Of a stretch of 64,000 nt of DNA, positions 16,773-25,743 are shown in pieces. The notes under the pieces are model-generated. The model had not been told where the DNA came from. It did no database searches and was given only the letters and a program-made list of their open reading frames with translations. Location of the stretch: contig NZ_CP058601.1 of the NCBI RefSeq assembly GCF_013402815.2, forward strand, positions 4,030,001 through 4,094,000. Reading direction: 5' to 3'. Each line of letters starts with the position of its first letter. The first letter of the stretch is position 1. The position numbers were made by a program, and so were the translations under genes. The DNA is from Natrinema halophilum. Lineage in GTDB: Archaea; Halobacteriota; Halobacteria; Halobacteriales; Natrialbaceae.

Positions 16773-17000
16773 TCACTTGGTGTCGATATCCCGCGACCGT
16801 GGATCACGGTCTTTGACTTCATCGACGACGCCTTCCAGCGTTCCGCGAGTTTCGGCGACGGTCGCACCTACCAGTCCGCCGATCGCACCCCCGGTACTCG
16901 CGGCGTTTCGGCTGAACAGTCCCCCGATTGCCGCGCCGACCGCGGCACCGATCGCTGCGTATCGGGCGCGGAGCAACACCGGTTTGATTCGCTCTTTCAT
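16773..17000 (-). CDS. Small glycine-zipper protein
   Basis: A 75-residue protein with an AIGAAVGAAIGGLFS segment and a second GGAIGGLVGATVAET segment, both spaced as glycine zippers, followed by a charged tail. It probably forms membrane hairpins or packs on a membrane. The ATG at 17000 gives MKERIKPVLLRARY. It is separate from TraB by 109 bases. No function is known to me. Confidence 0.65.
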   Translation of the reverse strand: MKERIKPVLLRARYAAIGAAVGAAIGGLFSRNAASTGGAIGGLVGATVAETRGTLEGVVDEVKDRDPRSRDIDTK

Positions 17001-17108
17001 GTGTCGTCCATCGTGACAGTGGCGGATAAATATGTCTCTCGAGTGCAGGCGATGAGAGGTGAATGCAATGGAGTAGCCGACACGGCGGGACGAACGATCA
17101 CCGCTCGG

Positions 17109-17888
17109 TCAGAGGAGCGTGTCGACCGCGGCAAGCGATTCGAGAACGTGATCCGGCTCGGTATCCGCCGACGCGAGGGCCGCACGATCGGTGACGCCGG
17201 TGAGAACGAGGGCCGTTTCCATGCCGGCCCGGTTACCGAGCGCGATGTCAGTGTCGAGTCGGTCGCCGACGACGAGGGTTTTCTCGGAATCGGTATCCAA
17301 CCTGTCCATCGCGGCCGTGGCTGCGATCGCGGACGGCTTGCCGAGTATTGCATCCGGCTCGCGGTCGGCGACGGCAGCCATCGCGGCGAGGATCGCGCCG
17401 GAGCCCGGGATCTCTCCGTCGTCGACCGGGATCGTCGCATCAGGATCGGTGCCGTAGAAGGGAACGTCTCCCTCGAGGGCTCGCAAGGCCTCCCAGAGCG
17501 TTCCGAACGAGAAGTTCGAATCGAACGATCCGAGGACGACCTCGGCCGCGTCGGGGTCGGCCGTTATCTCGACGGCCGCGTCCTCGAGGATCACCTCGAG
17601 TCGCTCCCCGCCGACAAGGAAAACCTGCTCGCCGTCGTGAGTCGCGGCGAGGTACTCGGCGGAAATGGTTGCGGACGTGAGGACAGCGGCCGGATCGACG
17701 TCGATCCCGTGAGGTGAGAGTTTCTCGCCGTAGTGATCGCTTCCGCGCGTCGGATTGTTTGAGAATAACAAGCGCGAACAGCCCGCCGCCTCGAGCGCGC
17801 GCAGGCCGTCGGTCGCGCCGGGGAGCACCGTTTCGCCACGGACGATCGTCCCGTCGACGTCGAGGATCGCCGCCTCGTAGTCGGTCAT
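17109..17888 (-). CDS. HAD-superfamily phosphatase, NagD-like (class IIA)
   Basis: A 259-residue hydrolase. Motif I is AAILDVDGTIVRG with the nucleophilic aspartate, motif II LLFSNNPTR, motif III lysine is in ILGKPS, and motif IV is LVVGDRLDTDIALGNRAGM. The order and the cap between motifs II and III fit the NagD/4-nitrophenylphosphatase type. Start MTDYEAAILD at 17888. Substrate cannot be read; the family acts on sugar phosphates or nucleotides. It is divergent to the gene at 18291. Confidence 0.9.
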   Translation of the reverse strand: MTDYEAAILDVDGTIVRGETVLPGATDGLRALEAAGCSRLLFSNNPTRGSDHYGEKLSPHGIDVDPAAVLTSATISAEYLAATHDGEQVFLVGGERLEVILEDAAVEITADPDAAEVVLGSFDSNFSFGTLWEALRALEGDVPFYGTDPDATIPVDDGEIPGSGAILAAMAAVADREPDAILGKPSAIAATAAMDRLDTDSEKTLVVGDRLDTDIALGNRAGMETALVLTGVTDRAALASADTEPDHVLESLAAVDTLL

Positions 17889-18290
17889 CGGAAACCGGTA
17901 CGGTCGGCCGGCGATTGAGTGTTGGGATCGCCGACTGTCCCGCCGCGAGCCATCGTTCTCCTCGCGGGTAACTCCACCCTCGTGTCGGTCGTGTGGTCGA
18001 TTATGCTGCTCGGCGTTGGAATTCCCGATCTGTCGATGCTCCGCGGACCACAGGACCTCGCCGACTGCGATGCCGTGGTCGATCCCGGTGCGCGGGCTGC
18101 GACGCCCGAGGGAGAGAAATCCGGATACTCCTGGAAGCAACGGCGTCCGGAAGCAGCAGTCAAATCGCACCAGCTGGAGAGACGTCCGCCGGTGGTCGCT
18201 GCATGGTCACCGCGCAACGACCGACCGTCGCTAGCAGGTGCTGGCCGCGAGGTGGGAATTCTTATCCGCCGACCTTCCGTACGACCGTCC
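17889..18290. other. Divergent intergenic region
   Basis: About 400 bases between the HAD gene and the gene at 18291. A plus-strand frame runs through, but its product is unlike any family I know and its composition is not coding-like. The end of the region holds the TATA box (18259-18266) of the next gene. Confidence 0.4.
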
Positions 18291-18761
18291 ATGTCACTCG
18301 AGGTCGAACCGCCCGAGCCGCCGGAACTGGAGTTCGTCGATCCGAACGAGTACGAGGACGCCACTATCAGCGCTGACGCCACCGAGGAAATCGACTACCG
18401 TCGGGAAGAACTACAGGCGTTTCTCGAGGAAGGAGCATGGGAGGAAGCGTTCGACGAGTGGCGCGTCGACACCGATCTCGAGGAACGCGAGTACGGGATC
18501 GCCCGCGATCTGGATCTCTTTGCCGGGTTCGATTTTTTCTGGGACGATTTCGCTGACCGCGTCGGGTACCACGCGCCCGGAATTCCGGAAGACTGGCAAG
18601 CCAGGGAGTACCACCCCGAACTCGACACCTGGGGGACGGTTTCCGCCATCAACGCGGAACTCACGGAGTTCGGCCAGATCGTCTCCGTGACTCTCAAAGA
18701 GGAGTACGTCGACTGGGAGGCAGCGTACGAACCGCCGGAAGATCTGCCCGATTTCGACTGA
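18291..18761 (+). CDS. Conserved haloarchaeal protein of unknown function
   Basis: A 156-residue very acidic soluble protein, rich in Trp and aromatic residues: ELEFVDPNEYEDATISADAT near the start, LDLFAGFDFFWDDFADRVGY in the middle, and EEYVDWEAAYEPPEDLPDF at the end. I recognise the pattern as a widespread haloarchaeal family without known function. TATA-like TTCTTATC at 18259-18266 is about 28 bases before the ATG, so the transcript is probably leaderless. Codon usage is normal. Confidence 0.78.
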   Translation: MSLEVEPPEPPELEFVDPNEYEDATISADATEEIDYRREELQAFLEEGAWEEAFDEWRVDTDLEEREYGIARDLDLFAGFDFFWDDFADRVGYHAPGIPEDWQAREYHPELDTWGTVSAINAELTEFGQIVSVTLKEEYVDWEAAYEPPEDLPDFD

Positions 18762-18794
18762 TCATCGCTACCACGAGTCCTGTGCAACTGCTCG

Positions 18795-18983
18795 TTATCC
18801 GGTCCACTCGCCCGCGAGGTCACCGGCGATGTTCTCCCGCCATTGATCGAACCCATCCTCGCAGTCGGCGTTGTCGTGAATGTGATCGATGAAGCCCGCA
18901 CCCGGCGATGCGAGTTCGTCTCCGCAAAACGGGCAGGTAACCGGATCGACCCAGTCTGTTGTCGTGTTAGCGGCCATTGTCAT
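18795..18983 (-). CDS. Small zinc-finger protein (DUF7501-like)
   Basis: A 62-residue protein. CPFCGDELASPGAGFIDHIH with a later cysteine (NADCEDGF) provides a CxxC...H...C zinc site. The end DGFDQWRENIAGDLAGEW is conserved as I recall it. Two in-frame ATGs, 18983 and 18977; the TATA-like box ATCATATAAGT (19002-19012, read on the minus strand) fits a leaderless start near 18983. The family name is from memory and unverified. Confidence 0.7.
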   Translation of the reverse strand: MTMAANTTTDWVDPVTCPFCGDELASPGAGFIDHIHDNADCEDGFDQWRENIAGDLAGEWTG

Positions 18984-19158
18984 CGAAGTCTATCAGGAAC
19001 TATCATATAAGTCTCGTCCGTTAAGATCTATTACAATTGATTTGCCATATAATGGCAATATTATTCCGGGTGGAGAGTCGGTGCGTGCCGAGCATGCTCG
19101 GGGCGGCAGCGTTTTTACAACGGAAAGAGTTACTACCGTTCGAGTGGAATGAGAACAC

Positions 19159-19290
19159 ATGACACTCGAGGCCCAACGCGAGTACGAGTGCCTGCAGTGT
19201 GGCCGGCGGGAGATGACCGGCGACGCGCTCATAAGCACCTGCCGGCGGTGTGGGGGTGAGATGCGCAACGTCGAATTGGTCAAAGATTAA
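19159..19290 (+). CDS. Rubrerythrin-like zinc-ribbon microprotein (43 aa)
   Basis: A 43-residue protein: YECLQCGRREM and TCRRCGGEMRNVELV contain two CxxC knuckles separated by ~15 residues, as in rubredoxin or rubrerythrin ribbons. Such short proteins are frequent in haloarchaea. They bind zinc or iron. It lies between two minus-strand genes and has its own promoter; a T-rich box (19110-19116) is upstream. No partner is visible. Confidence 0.72.
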   Translation: MTLEAQREYECLQCGRREMTGDALISTCRRCGGEMRNVELVKD

Positions 19291-19397
19291 TCGAGAACGT
19301 GCTGTCGGCACGACGTTTCACGTGGTGACGAACTGGTAATTTGTTTTCGGACGGTTCGACCCGGTAGTCTCGATGGGAAGCCGGCCCCAGGCTCGCG

Positions 19398-22298
19398 TCA
19401 CCGATCGAGGAAAAGGGAGACGCCGATCAACACGAATCCAACGACGGCCGCCCCGCCGCCGACTGCCACATCGCCCGTAAGGGCAGCGATGCAGCCGGCG
19501 ACGACGCCTGCACCGCCGCCCCCGCCGATAATCGCCGACGATAGCGATGGTGACGCCATCGCATCGGCTCTAATTACCTCGAGTTCGGTTCGGACTCCTT
19601 CGATCACTTCGCCTGGTGGATTCTGCTGTTCGAGTTCACCGAGGCGTCCGTCGATCGTTTCGACCTGCTGTTCGAGGTTCGTGTGCCCCTCCACGACCGC
19701 CGTTACTCGTTCGTCGAGTTCATCGACGGTAGCATCGAGCGTCCGTACCTCTTCGAGCGCCTGAACCGCCGACTCGTCGGGACCGCTGTCGGCGGCCCGG
19801 TCGAGTTCGTCGTACTCCGTGCGAAGCGATTCGAAGCGGTTGGCGATTTCTGAGACGTCGTCCTCGAGTCTCGCAACGTCGTTTTCGAGCGCCACAACGG
19901 CGTCGCTGCTGGGGGCGTCGTCCAGTTCGTCGACTTTCCGCTCGATCGCCTCGAGTTCCGCCGTGATCCCGTCGATGTCGTCGGTCACCACGTCGATCAT
20001 CTCGTCGGTTTCGGCGACCGATTCACGCAGCGCCTCCAGGTCGTCGTCCATGACGATCTCATCGTCGAGTTCGTCGAGGTCAGCTTCCAGTCCGGCGACT
20101 ACTTCGGAGCGTTCCGTCTCAAGATCGGTAATTGCATCGTCGATCCGTTGCTCGAATCTCTCTTCGAGGACGCGAAGATCCGATTCGATTGCTTCCAGGT
20201 TCGACTCGACGGTCCCGATGGTGTCGGCGAGTTCGTCGACCGTCTCCGTGCTGGCCGTCCGCGCGGCGACGTCGTCGAGTCGCTCTGTCGCACCAGCAAT
20301 TGCCTGTTCGATGTCTTCGACCGCCGTTTCGAGGTCGGACAGATTGTCTTCGACTGCATCGACTCGGTCGCGACTTACGGCCGCAGTTTCGAGCGCCTCG
20401 ATCGTGTCTCGAGCCGTTTCGAGACGCTGCTCGAGCGACTCGGCGCGAGCGCTCAGCGTCTTGTTGACGGCAGTTAGCTCTTCGTCGACGGCGTCGAGCG
20501 TCGCCTCGATGGCGTCCGCTCGCTCGTCGGACCGTTCGAACTCCTCCTCGAGATGCCCTGAAACGTCGTCGATACGGGTGGCTAGTTCTTCGAGTCGGCC
20601 CGCGAACCCCTCGACTCGGGTCTCGGTCCGATCGACGGTCGCTTCGAGTTCCTCGAGATCGTTCGTTAGCCGTGAGACGGTCTCCTCGACCTCCTCGAGT
20701 GCAGATTCGGCCGCGGCATCCGCTTCGAGTTGCTCGAGCGCCGCCGACAGTGCTGCGAGGTCGTCGTCGAGCGTTTCAGTTCGGGCATCGATCTCCTCGA
20801 GATCACCAGCCAGGTCGCCCAGACGGTCCTCGAGGATGGCTCGTTCGTCTGCGGCGTCTGTTTCGACGGCCTCGAGTGCAGTGTCGACCTCGTCGACGTC
20901 GTCTTCTAACTCCGCCAGTGCGTCCGAGAGGTTTGCGAGGTCGTCGTCGAGAATCTCGACGTCCTCGTTGCTCGCATGAGTTTCGCTCTCAGCCTCGAGG
21001 TCGGCCAGTTCGTCGGCGAAGGTTTCGAGTCTGTCGTCGAGACCCTCGACGTCGTCGGCCGCGGCCATCCGCTCTTCGACGTACTCGAGATCCGCAAAAA
21101 GATCCTCGAGGTCCTCGCGGACGGACTGTATCTCGCTGTCACGGGTCGCGAGTCGATCGAACAGTTGCTCGATCGCCGTGTCGGATTGAGCAGCTATTGT
21201 ATCGTCGATTGCAGAATCGTCGAACGTGAGTTCAGTACCCACGTCCTCGGTGGAACTCTCGGGACCGCTGGAACCGCCGTCTGCGTCGTCGCGTTGGTCC
21301 GCGCCGTCGGGCCGGGTGATCGTCTTGTCAGCCTCGACGTTGGCCCTGGCTGCAGCGAGAGCGCCTCTGGCGGCGCTTTCTTCGGGAGCGTCTGCAAGTC
21401 GGACACCCCGAATAGAAAACGGGAGGTTGGCCGAGTCGAACCGGCCGCCGAAGAGAAATTCGATCCCCTGAATCGCGCCTTCACCGGCGATCGCGAGCGG
21501 AACTGACAGTCCCTGTTGGATGTCGCTTTCGTCGGCTTCGTCCCGGACCGTTTCGATCAGGTCGGCTATCAGGTCATCGTACGCTTCTGCGATCCCGCTC
21601 TCGATCCCGTCCGCCGGCGCATCGGGATCGAGCGTGAAGTCTTCGAGTACACCGGCGACCTGTGTCGCCGCGTGGCCGGTTTCACCCGCCGTTCGTTCGA
21701 CGATCCACTCGCGGCCCTTCCCGATCGTGACGGCCATCGCCGGGACGCCGTAGTATGCGAGCGTGACGCTCGTGGTCTGCGCTTCGAGACAGACGCCGAG
21801 GCCCGTGTAGTTGTCGGCGCCGAACTGATCGTAGACGACAGCAAAGCCCTTGCTGATCGGCGTCGCGTCGAGTCCGCGATGTGCGACGACGGACTCGATC
21901 GCCTCGCGGTATGCGTCGGCCGACTCCGTCACGTCGACCAGCGAACCGGGCGTCGTATAACAGAGCCGTCCGCCGGTCGCCTCGCCCAGTAGCTCGTCGA
22001 CGAGCGTTTCCAGCGCGGCCGTCGTGGGCGCGTCCGCCGCCGTCTCGAGACGGCCGTTCGCAAACAGCAACTGAGGGTCCTCGCCGGCCGCATCGGCGAC
22101 TGCTTGAGCGGCATTCCCGACAGCATACGTCGTTCCGGTCGCCCGAACGATGGCGCCATCCCTGGAGAGCCCCGTTTCCTCGAGCGCATCGTCGTCGGCC
22201 GGCTGAACGATCGGCGGGGCCGACTGAATCGCTCGACCGTCGCCCGTATCGGTGGCGGCCCGGATCGACCCCGGTCCGATGTCGAGACCGTAGTTCAT
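19398..22298 (-). CDS. Actin-like head, coiled-coil stalk and membrane-tail protein
   Basis: A 966-residue protein. Residues 1-~330 resemble the actin/MreB/Hsp70 ATPase fold: YGLDIGPGSIRAA is a phosphate-1 motif (D6, G8), GLGVCLEAQTTSVTLAYYG looks like phosphate-2 with altered residues, and PLAIAGEGAIQGIEF is adenosine-loop-like. About 40 disordered residues follow. Residues ~380-905 are almost pure heptads (LEDLFADLEYVEERM, LEELEATVDRTETRVEG), an SMC-like coiled coil. Two hydrophobic segments end the protein (AGVVAGCIAALTG, AAVVGFVLIGVSLFLDR). ATG at 22298 was chosen; GTG 22319 is an alternative. No operon partner. A membrane-anchored cytoskeletal or tethering role is inference. Confidence 0.75.
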   Translation of the reverse strand: MNYGLDIGPGSIRAATDTGDGRAIQSAPPIVQPADDDALEETGLSRDGAIVRATGTTYAVGNAAQAVADAAGEDPQLLFANGRLETAADAPTTAALETLVDELLGEATGGRLCYTTPGSLVDVTESADAYREAIESVVAHRGLDATPISKGFAVVYDQFGADNYTGLGVCLEAQTTSVTLAYYGVPAMAVTIGKGREWIVERTAGETGHAATQVAGVLEDFTLDPDAPADGIESGIAEAYDDLIADLIETVRDEADESDIQQGLSVPLAIAGEGAIQGIEFLFGGRFDSANLPFSIRGVRLADAPEESAARGALAAARANVEADKTITRPDGADQRDDADGGSSGPESSTEDVGTELTFDDSAIDDTIAAQSDTAIEQLFDRLATRDSEIQSVREDLEDLFADLEYVEERMAAADDVEGLDDRLETFADELADLEAESETHASNEDVEILDDDLANLSDALAELEDDVDEVDTALEAVETDAADERAILEDRLGDLAGDLEEIDARTETLDDDLAALSAALEQLEADAAAESALEEVEETVSRLTNDLEELEATVDRTETRVEGFAGRLEELATRIDDVSGHLEEEFERSDERADAIEATLDAVDEELTAVNKTLSARAESLEQRLETARDTIEALETAAVSRDRVDAVEDNLSDLETAVEDIEQAIAGATERLDDVAARTASTETVDELADTIGTVESNLEAIESDLRVLEERFEQRIDDAITDLETERSEVVAGLEADLDELDDEIVMDDDLEALRESVAETDEMIDVVTDDIDGITAELEAIERKVDELDDAPSSDAVVALENDVARLEDDVSEIANRFESLRTEYDELDRAADSGPDESAVQALEEVRTLDATVDELDERVTAVVEGHTNLEQQVETIDGRLGELEQQNPPGEVIEGVRTELEVIRADAMASPSLSSAIIGGGGGAGVVAGCIAALTGDVAVGGGAAVVGFVLIGVSLFLDR

Positions 22299-22555
22299 GC
22301 ACACGGCAAGTCGAAGCACCCTATTGGAAGTTCCCCCCGAAGTACCAGATGTGAAAATCAGCTCCGTTCACACGGATCGAGATCCGCGCCCGCGATGAGA
22401 ATTATCTCATATCTGAATACTTGTGCTGGTGCAACACACGAGCTATCCGACGAAAATCGAAACCCGGAGATAATCGCACTTCAAAGGATATGGGCGCCAT
22501 ATGATGGCAAGCAAATGGGTAGTATATAGCACACGCAGAGAGGAATCCTCACGTT
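22299..22555. other. Intergenic region with small palindromes upstream of pckA
   Basis: An AT-rich region between divergent genes. It holds CGGATC-GA-GATCCG (about 22374-22387) and ATATGG-GCG-CCATAT (about 22489-22503). Either could be an operator for pckA or the actin-like gene, but neither is near enough to a start to be assigned. Confidence 0.35.
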
Positions 22556-22564
22556 TATTTATCA
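22556..22564 (+). promoter_or_regulatory. TATA box of pckA
   Basis: TTTATTTAT is centred about 26 bases before the ATG at 22586, giving a leaderless or near-leaderless transcript. Confidence 0.6.
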
Positions 22565-22585
22565 GGATGATGGTGGATTAGGTAT

Positions 22586-24097
22586 ATGTCTGAAACCGGG
22601 ACGGAGACCCATCCGCTGGTCCGACAGCTTCCCGATCCACGGACAGCACCTCACGTCCGCTACAATCCGTCTCTCGAGGAATTGCGCGAACTCGCCGCCC
22701 CCGACGAGACGACGACCGAGTTCGGGTCGGCGTCGTACGTCAGCGAGTTCCGCTCTCGGAGCGCCGATCGGACGAAAAACACCGTCGACGACGAATTCAC
22801 CGACCGTGATTACGATCTGGTCGAGGACGCCACCGATCGCACAGCCAGCACCGAATTGCTTTGTATCGATCGGCTCATGGGCCGTCATCCGGATGCAACG
22901 TTCTGTTGCCGGCTATTCGTCCCGATCGAACACGCTCGGATCGCGTACGCGTGGGCGTCGCTCTTCGAGCTAGCTGACGGACAGGATCCCGATCTCTACA
23001 CCGTCCAGTTGCCCGACTACGACGAGACCGCGATTCGAGTCCTTCCGGACACCGGCTTCACCGCCGTACTGGGCACCGATTACACCGGCGAGGCGAAGAA
23101 GTCGTTTCTTCGACTGTTCATGTATCGACTCAAACAACAGGGTGGACTCGGTCTCCACGCGGGCAGCAAGCGCGTCAACGCCCGAACTGACGATGGCGAC
23201 GTTCGGACCGTCGGTCAGGTGTTCATGGGCCTCTCTGCGACCGGCAAATCGACCCTGACCTCACACGGATGCTGGCTCGAGAACCCGGAGGACGCAGCCA
23301 TGCTTCAGGACGACGTCTGTGGGCTCCTTCCGGACGGCTCCGTCGCTGGCAGCGAAGGTAAGGGACTGTTCATCAAGACAATCGGCCTCGGCGAAGACGA
23401 GCAGCCGGAACTCTACGAAGCTGCGACCGACGAGTCCGCGATCCTCGAGAACGTCGCCGTCGACGACGATGGAACCGTCCACTTCGACGAAGACCGATAC
23501 ACGTCGAACTCCCGGGCGATCGTCCAGCGCGACGAACTCGAGAGCGCCGACGAGGAGATCGACCTCGGGCGGATGGATCAGGTCTTCTTCATCACTCGAA
23601 ATCCGCTGATGCCGCCGGTCGCCAAACTCGACGAGGAGCAGGCGGCGGTCGCCTTCATGCTCGGCGAGTCGATCGAGACGAGTGCGGGCGACCCGACTCG
23701 AGCCGGCGAGTCGATCCGCGTCGTCGGCACGAACCCGTTCATCGTGGGCCCGGAAGGCGAAGAAGGAAACATTTTCCACGAGCTCATCGACATCCTCGAC
23801 GTCGACTGCTACGTCATCAATACGGGCTATCTCGGCGAGGAAGCCGTGGATATCGGCGTGACCGAATCCGTCACTATCCTCACTGAGGCGGCCCGCGGGA
23901 CCATCGAGTGGACCCACGACGATCGGATGGGCCTAACGATCCCTGAGACTGTTCCCGGACTCGATATCGAGGACTACTACGTTCCGGATTACGTCGACGA
24001 TTACGACGAGGCGCTCGCGGATCTGCGCACTGAGCGACGCGAGTACCTATCGCAGTTCGACGACCTTCGCGACCAGATCAAAGCTGCTGTCTACTGA
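22586..24097 (+). CDS. pckA: Phosphoenolpyruvate carboxykinase (ATP)
   Basis: A 503-residue enzyme that converts oxaloacetate and ATP to phosphoenolpyruvate, the entry step of gluconeogenesis. Motifs: GLHAGSKRVNAR substrate region, the P-loop FMGLSATGKSTLT, the metal-binding LQDDVCGLLPDG, GLFIKTIGL, and GVTESVTILTEAARG for the nucleotide base. It is slightly shorter than bacterial ATP-type enzymes (~530). Its own promoter (22556-22564) and single-gene layout suggest independent control by carbon source. Confidence 0.94.
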   Translation: MSETGTETHPLVRQLPDPRTAPHVRYNPSLEELRELAAPDETTTEFGSASYVSEFRSRSADRTKNTVDDEFTDRDYDLVEDATDRTASTELLCIDRLMGRHPDATFCCRLFVPIEHARIAYAWASLFELADGQDPDLYTVQLPDYDETAIRVLPDTGFTAVLGTDYTGEAKKSFLRLFMYRLKQQGGLGLHAGSKRVNARTDDGDVRTVGQVFMGLSATGKSTLTSHGCWLENPEDAAMLQDDVCGLLPDGSVAGSEGKGLFIKTIGLGEDEQPELYEAATDESAILENVAVDDDGTVHFDEDRYTSNSRAIVQRDELESADEEIDLGRMDQVFFITRNPLMPPVAKLDEEQAAVAFMLGESIETSAGDPTRAGESIRVVGTNPFIVGPEGEEGNIFHELIDILDVDCYVINTGYLGEEAVDIGVTESVTILTEAARGTIEWTHDDRMGLTIPETVPGLDIEDYYVPDYVDDYDEALADLRTERREYLSQFDDLRDQIKAAVY

Positions 24098-24257
24098 TCC
24101 AACCTGCATCAGTAGTTCGACTCGATCTGTTACGATGGTCGTCACCACCGTCGAACCACGACGTCGACGCAGATTGGAAACGGAACGCCATCGCCGGAAT
24201 TGAGGGTCGAATCCCACAGCTAGCGGAACTGGACGCTGATCACCGCACACGAATACT

Positions 24258-24265
24258 GTTATATG
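24258..24265 (+). promoter_or_regulatory. TATA box of the HEWD gene
   Basis: GTTATATG is centred about 28 bases before the ATG at 24289, as expected for a leaderless transcript. Confidence 0.55.
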
Positions 24266-24288
24266 TGTCGAGTTCCCATGATTGGGTA

Positions 24289-24480
24289 ATGAGCGCACAG
24301 GTACGAAAACCGACCGCCAGACTGTGCGAGCAATGCGGTCGAGCCGAAGTATGGGACGAAGACCTCGAAGCGTGGCAACTCGCCCGCGAAGACGGCGTGA
24401 AACAGGTAGGCAACCCCCACTGCATTCACGAGTGGGACATTAACGGGACGTTCAATCCGGTCGATAACCCCGATAGCTAG
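24289..24480 (+). CDS. HEWD family protein (63 aa)
   Basis: A 63-residue haloarchaeal protein. CEQCGRAEVWDED gives one CxxC, and NPHCIHEWDINGTFNPV contains the HEWD sequence after which the family is named, with a further Cys and His. These could form one zinc site. Start MSAQVRKPTA at 24289 is supported by the TATA box. An upstream in-frame ATG exists but lies ahead of the expected transcription start. Function unknown. Confidence 0.8.
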   Translation: MSAQVRKPTARLCEQCGRAEVWDEDLEAWQLAREDGVKQVGNPHCIHEWDINGTFNPVDNPDS

Positions 24481-24558
24481 CGACGCCGTCTTCACAACCC
24501 GGCGTCGGTCCCCGGACGTGACGGTGTTCTTTTCCCCACCTCTACCGTAGTCGATGCT

Positions 24559-24861
24559 ATGCCGACCGTATACATCACCGCCCCTCCCGACGCCGCCGAC
24601 GAAATCGCCGAGACGCTCGTTGCGGAGCGACTGGCCGCGTGCGTCAACCGGCTATCCACGACCTCGACGTATCGCTGGGAGGGCGACGTTCACCGCGACG
24701 AGGAGGTGATCTTGCTGGCCAAAACCACGGACGATGCGTACGACGACGTCGTCGCACGTGTGACGGAAATCCACCCGTACGACGTCCCCTGTCTCGAGCG
24801 GTTCGACGAACGGGACGTCCTCGAGTCGTTCGCCGAGTGGCGAGCCGAAAGCGTCGAATGA
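24559..24861 (+). CDS. cutA: Divalent-cation tolerance protein CutA
   Basis: A 100-residue CutA1 trimer protein. VYITAPPDAADEIAETLVAERLAACVN, YRWEGDVHRDEEVILLAKT and EIHPYDVPCLERF are the family motifs, with the ACVN cysteine and HPYDVP loop. CutA binds divalent copper in bacteria; in archaea its role is unclear. Full length. A T-rich box (24524-24533) is about 30 bases upstream of the ATG. Confidence 0.94.
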   Translation: MPTVYITAPPDAADEIAETLVAERLAACVNRLSTTSTYRWEGDVHRDEEVILLAKTTDDAYDDVVARVTEIHPYDVPCLERFDERDVLESFAEWRAESVE

Positions 24862-24968
24862 CGAGCCGCCGACGATGAGTAGCGGGCGGGGAACGTCGAG
24901 CAGTACAGCGCGGGATCGGCGGAGGTACGTCAGCTGTTCACAGCCGAGGACTGCGCGAAAAAGCAACC

Positions 24969-24976
24969 CTTAAAAC
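24969..24976 (+). promoter_or_regulatory. TATA box of rpl11
   Basis: CTTAAAAC is centred about 27 bases before the ATG at 24999; no Shine-Dalgarno is seen, so rpl11 appears leaderless. Confidence 0.55.
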
Positions 24977-24998
24977 TCGCGCACGGGTTGTGACGGGT

Positions 24999-25487
24999 AT
25001 GGCTGGAACCATCGAAGTGCTCGTTCCGGGCGGCCAGGCCAACCCTGGCCCGCCGCTCGGTCCCGAGCTCGGACCGACGCCCGTCGACGTGCAGGCTGTC
25101 GTAGAAGAGATCAACGATCAAACCGCAGCTTTCGACGGAACGGAAGTTCCCGTCACCGTCGATTACGAGGACGACGGGTCTTTCGAGATAGACGTCGGTG
25201 TCCCGCCGACGGCGGCGCTCATCAAGGATGAGGCCGGTTTCGAAACCGGAAGCGGCGAACCGCAGGCGGACTTCGTCGCCGATCTTTCCGTCGAACAGGT
25301 CAAGACAATCGCCGAACAGAAACACCCCGACTTGCTCGCCTACGATACGATAAACGCTGCGAAGGAAGTCGTCGGCACCTGCGCCTCGATGGGCGTTACG
25401 ATCGAGGGCAACGACGCCCGAGAATTCAAAGAATTGGTCGACGGCGGCGAGTACGACGACGTGCTCGCGGGCGAAGCAGAAGCGTAA
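24999..25487 (+). CDS. rpl11: Ribosomal protein L11
   Basis: A 162-residue large-subunit protein of the GTPase-associated centre. IEVLVPGGQANPGPPLGPEL is the classic proline-rich N-terminus, VPPTAALIKDEAG the central region, and KEVVGTCASMGVTIEG the rRNA-binding C-terminal domain. The start MAGTIEVLV at 24999 was preferred over a GTG-like start nine bases earlier. It is separated from rpl1 by a membrane-protein gene on the other strand, so it is transcribed apart from the stalk operon. Confidence 0.97.
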   Translation: MAGTIEVLVPGGQANPGPPLGPELGPTPVDVQAVVEEINDQTAAFDGTEVPVTVDYEDDGSFEIDVGVPPTAALIKDEAGFETGSGEPQADFVADLSVEQVKTIAEQKHPDLLAYDTINAAKEVVGTCASMGVTIEGNDAREFKELVDGGEYDDVLAGEAEA

Positions 25488-25492
25488 TTCAC

Positions 25493-25511
25493 ACGCGCTC
25501 GTCACGCGAGC
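25493..25511 (+). terminator. Possible hairpin terminator after rpl11
   Basis: CGCGCTCG and CGCGAGCG pair closely around a short loop just after the rpl11 stop; a TATTTTGTC T-rich stretch follows some 25 bases on. Moderate support only. Confidence 0.35.
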
Positions 25512-25743
25512 GGGAGCATTACTTGCTTTCGTATTTTGTCGGACGGGACGAGTCGTTCCTCGTCGGCCGAACTGAGGGGAGGATCTGAAAGACGCGTCCG
25601 GCGGGTTCAGATAACGTTGCCTGACGGCCGGTACCGAACCCGAGGAACGGATCTCGAGTATCGGTTACGGCCGCACGAGAAGCGAAGCGACGAGATTCAG
25701 CGAGGTACACCTGCCGGTTGAATCGACGGGCGGCTCGGACGCG

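Noticed and set aside
17919-18290. N-terminal extension of the gene at 18291
   Set aside because: The extra residues are not conserved-looking, and a TATA box lies between them and the ATG at 18291.
19819-20979. A 386-codon serine-rich open frame
   Set aside because: It is the antisense image of the coiled-coil part of the actin-like protein; the serine runs come from GAG/GAC codons read in reverse.
22489-22503. TrmB-type operator upstream of pckA
   Set aside because: The known TrmB motif (TACT, 7-8 bases, GAGTA) is not present; only an unrelated palindrome is seen.
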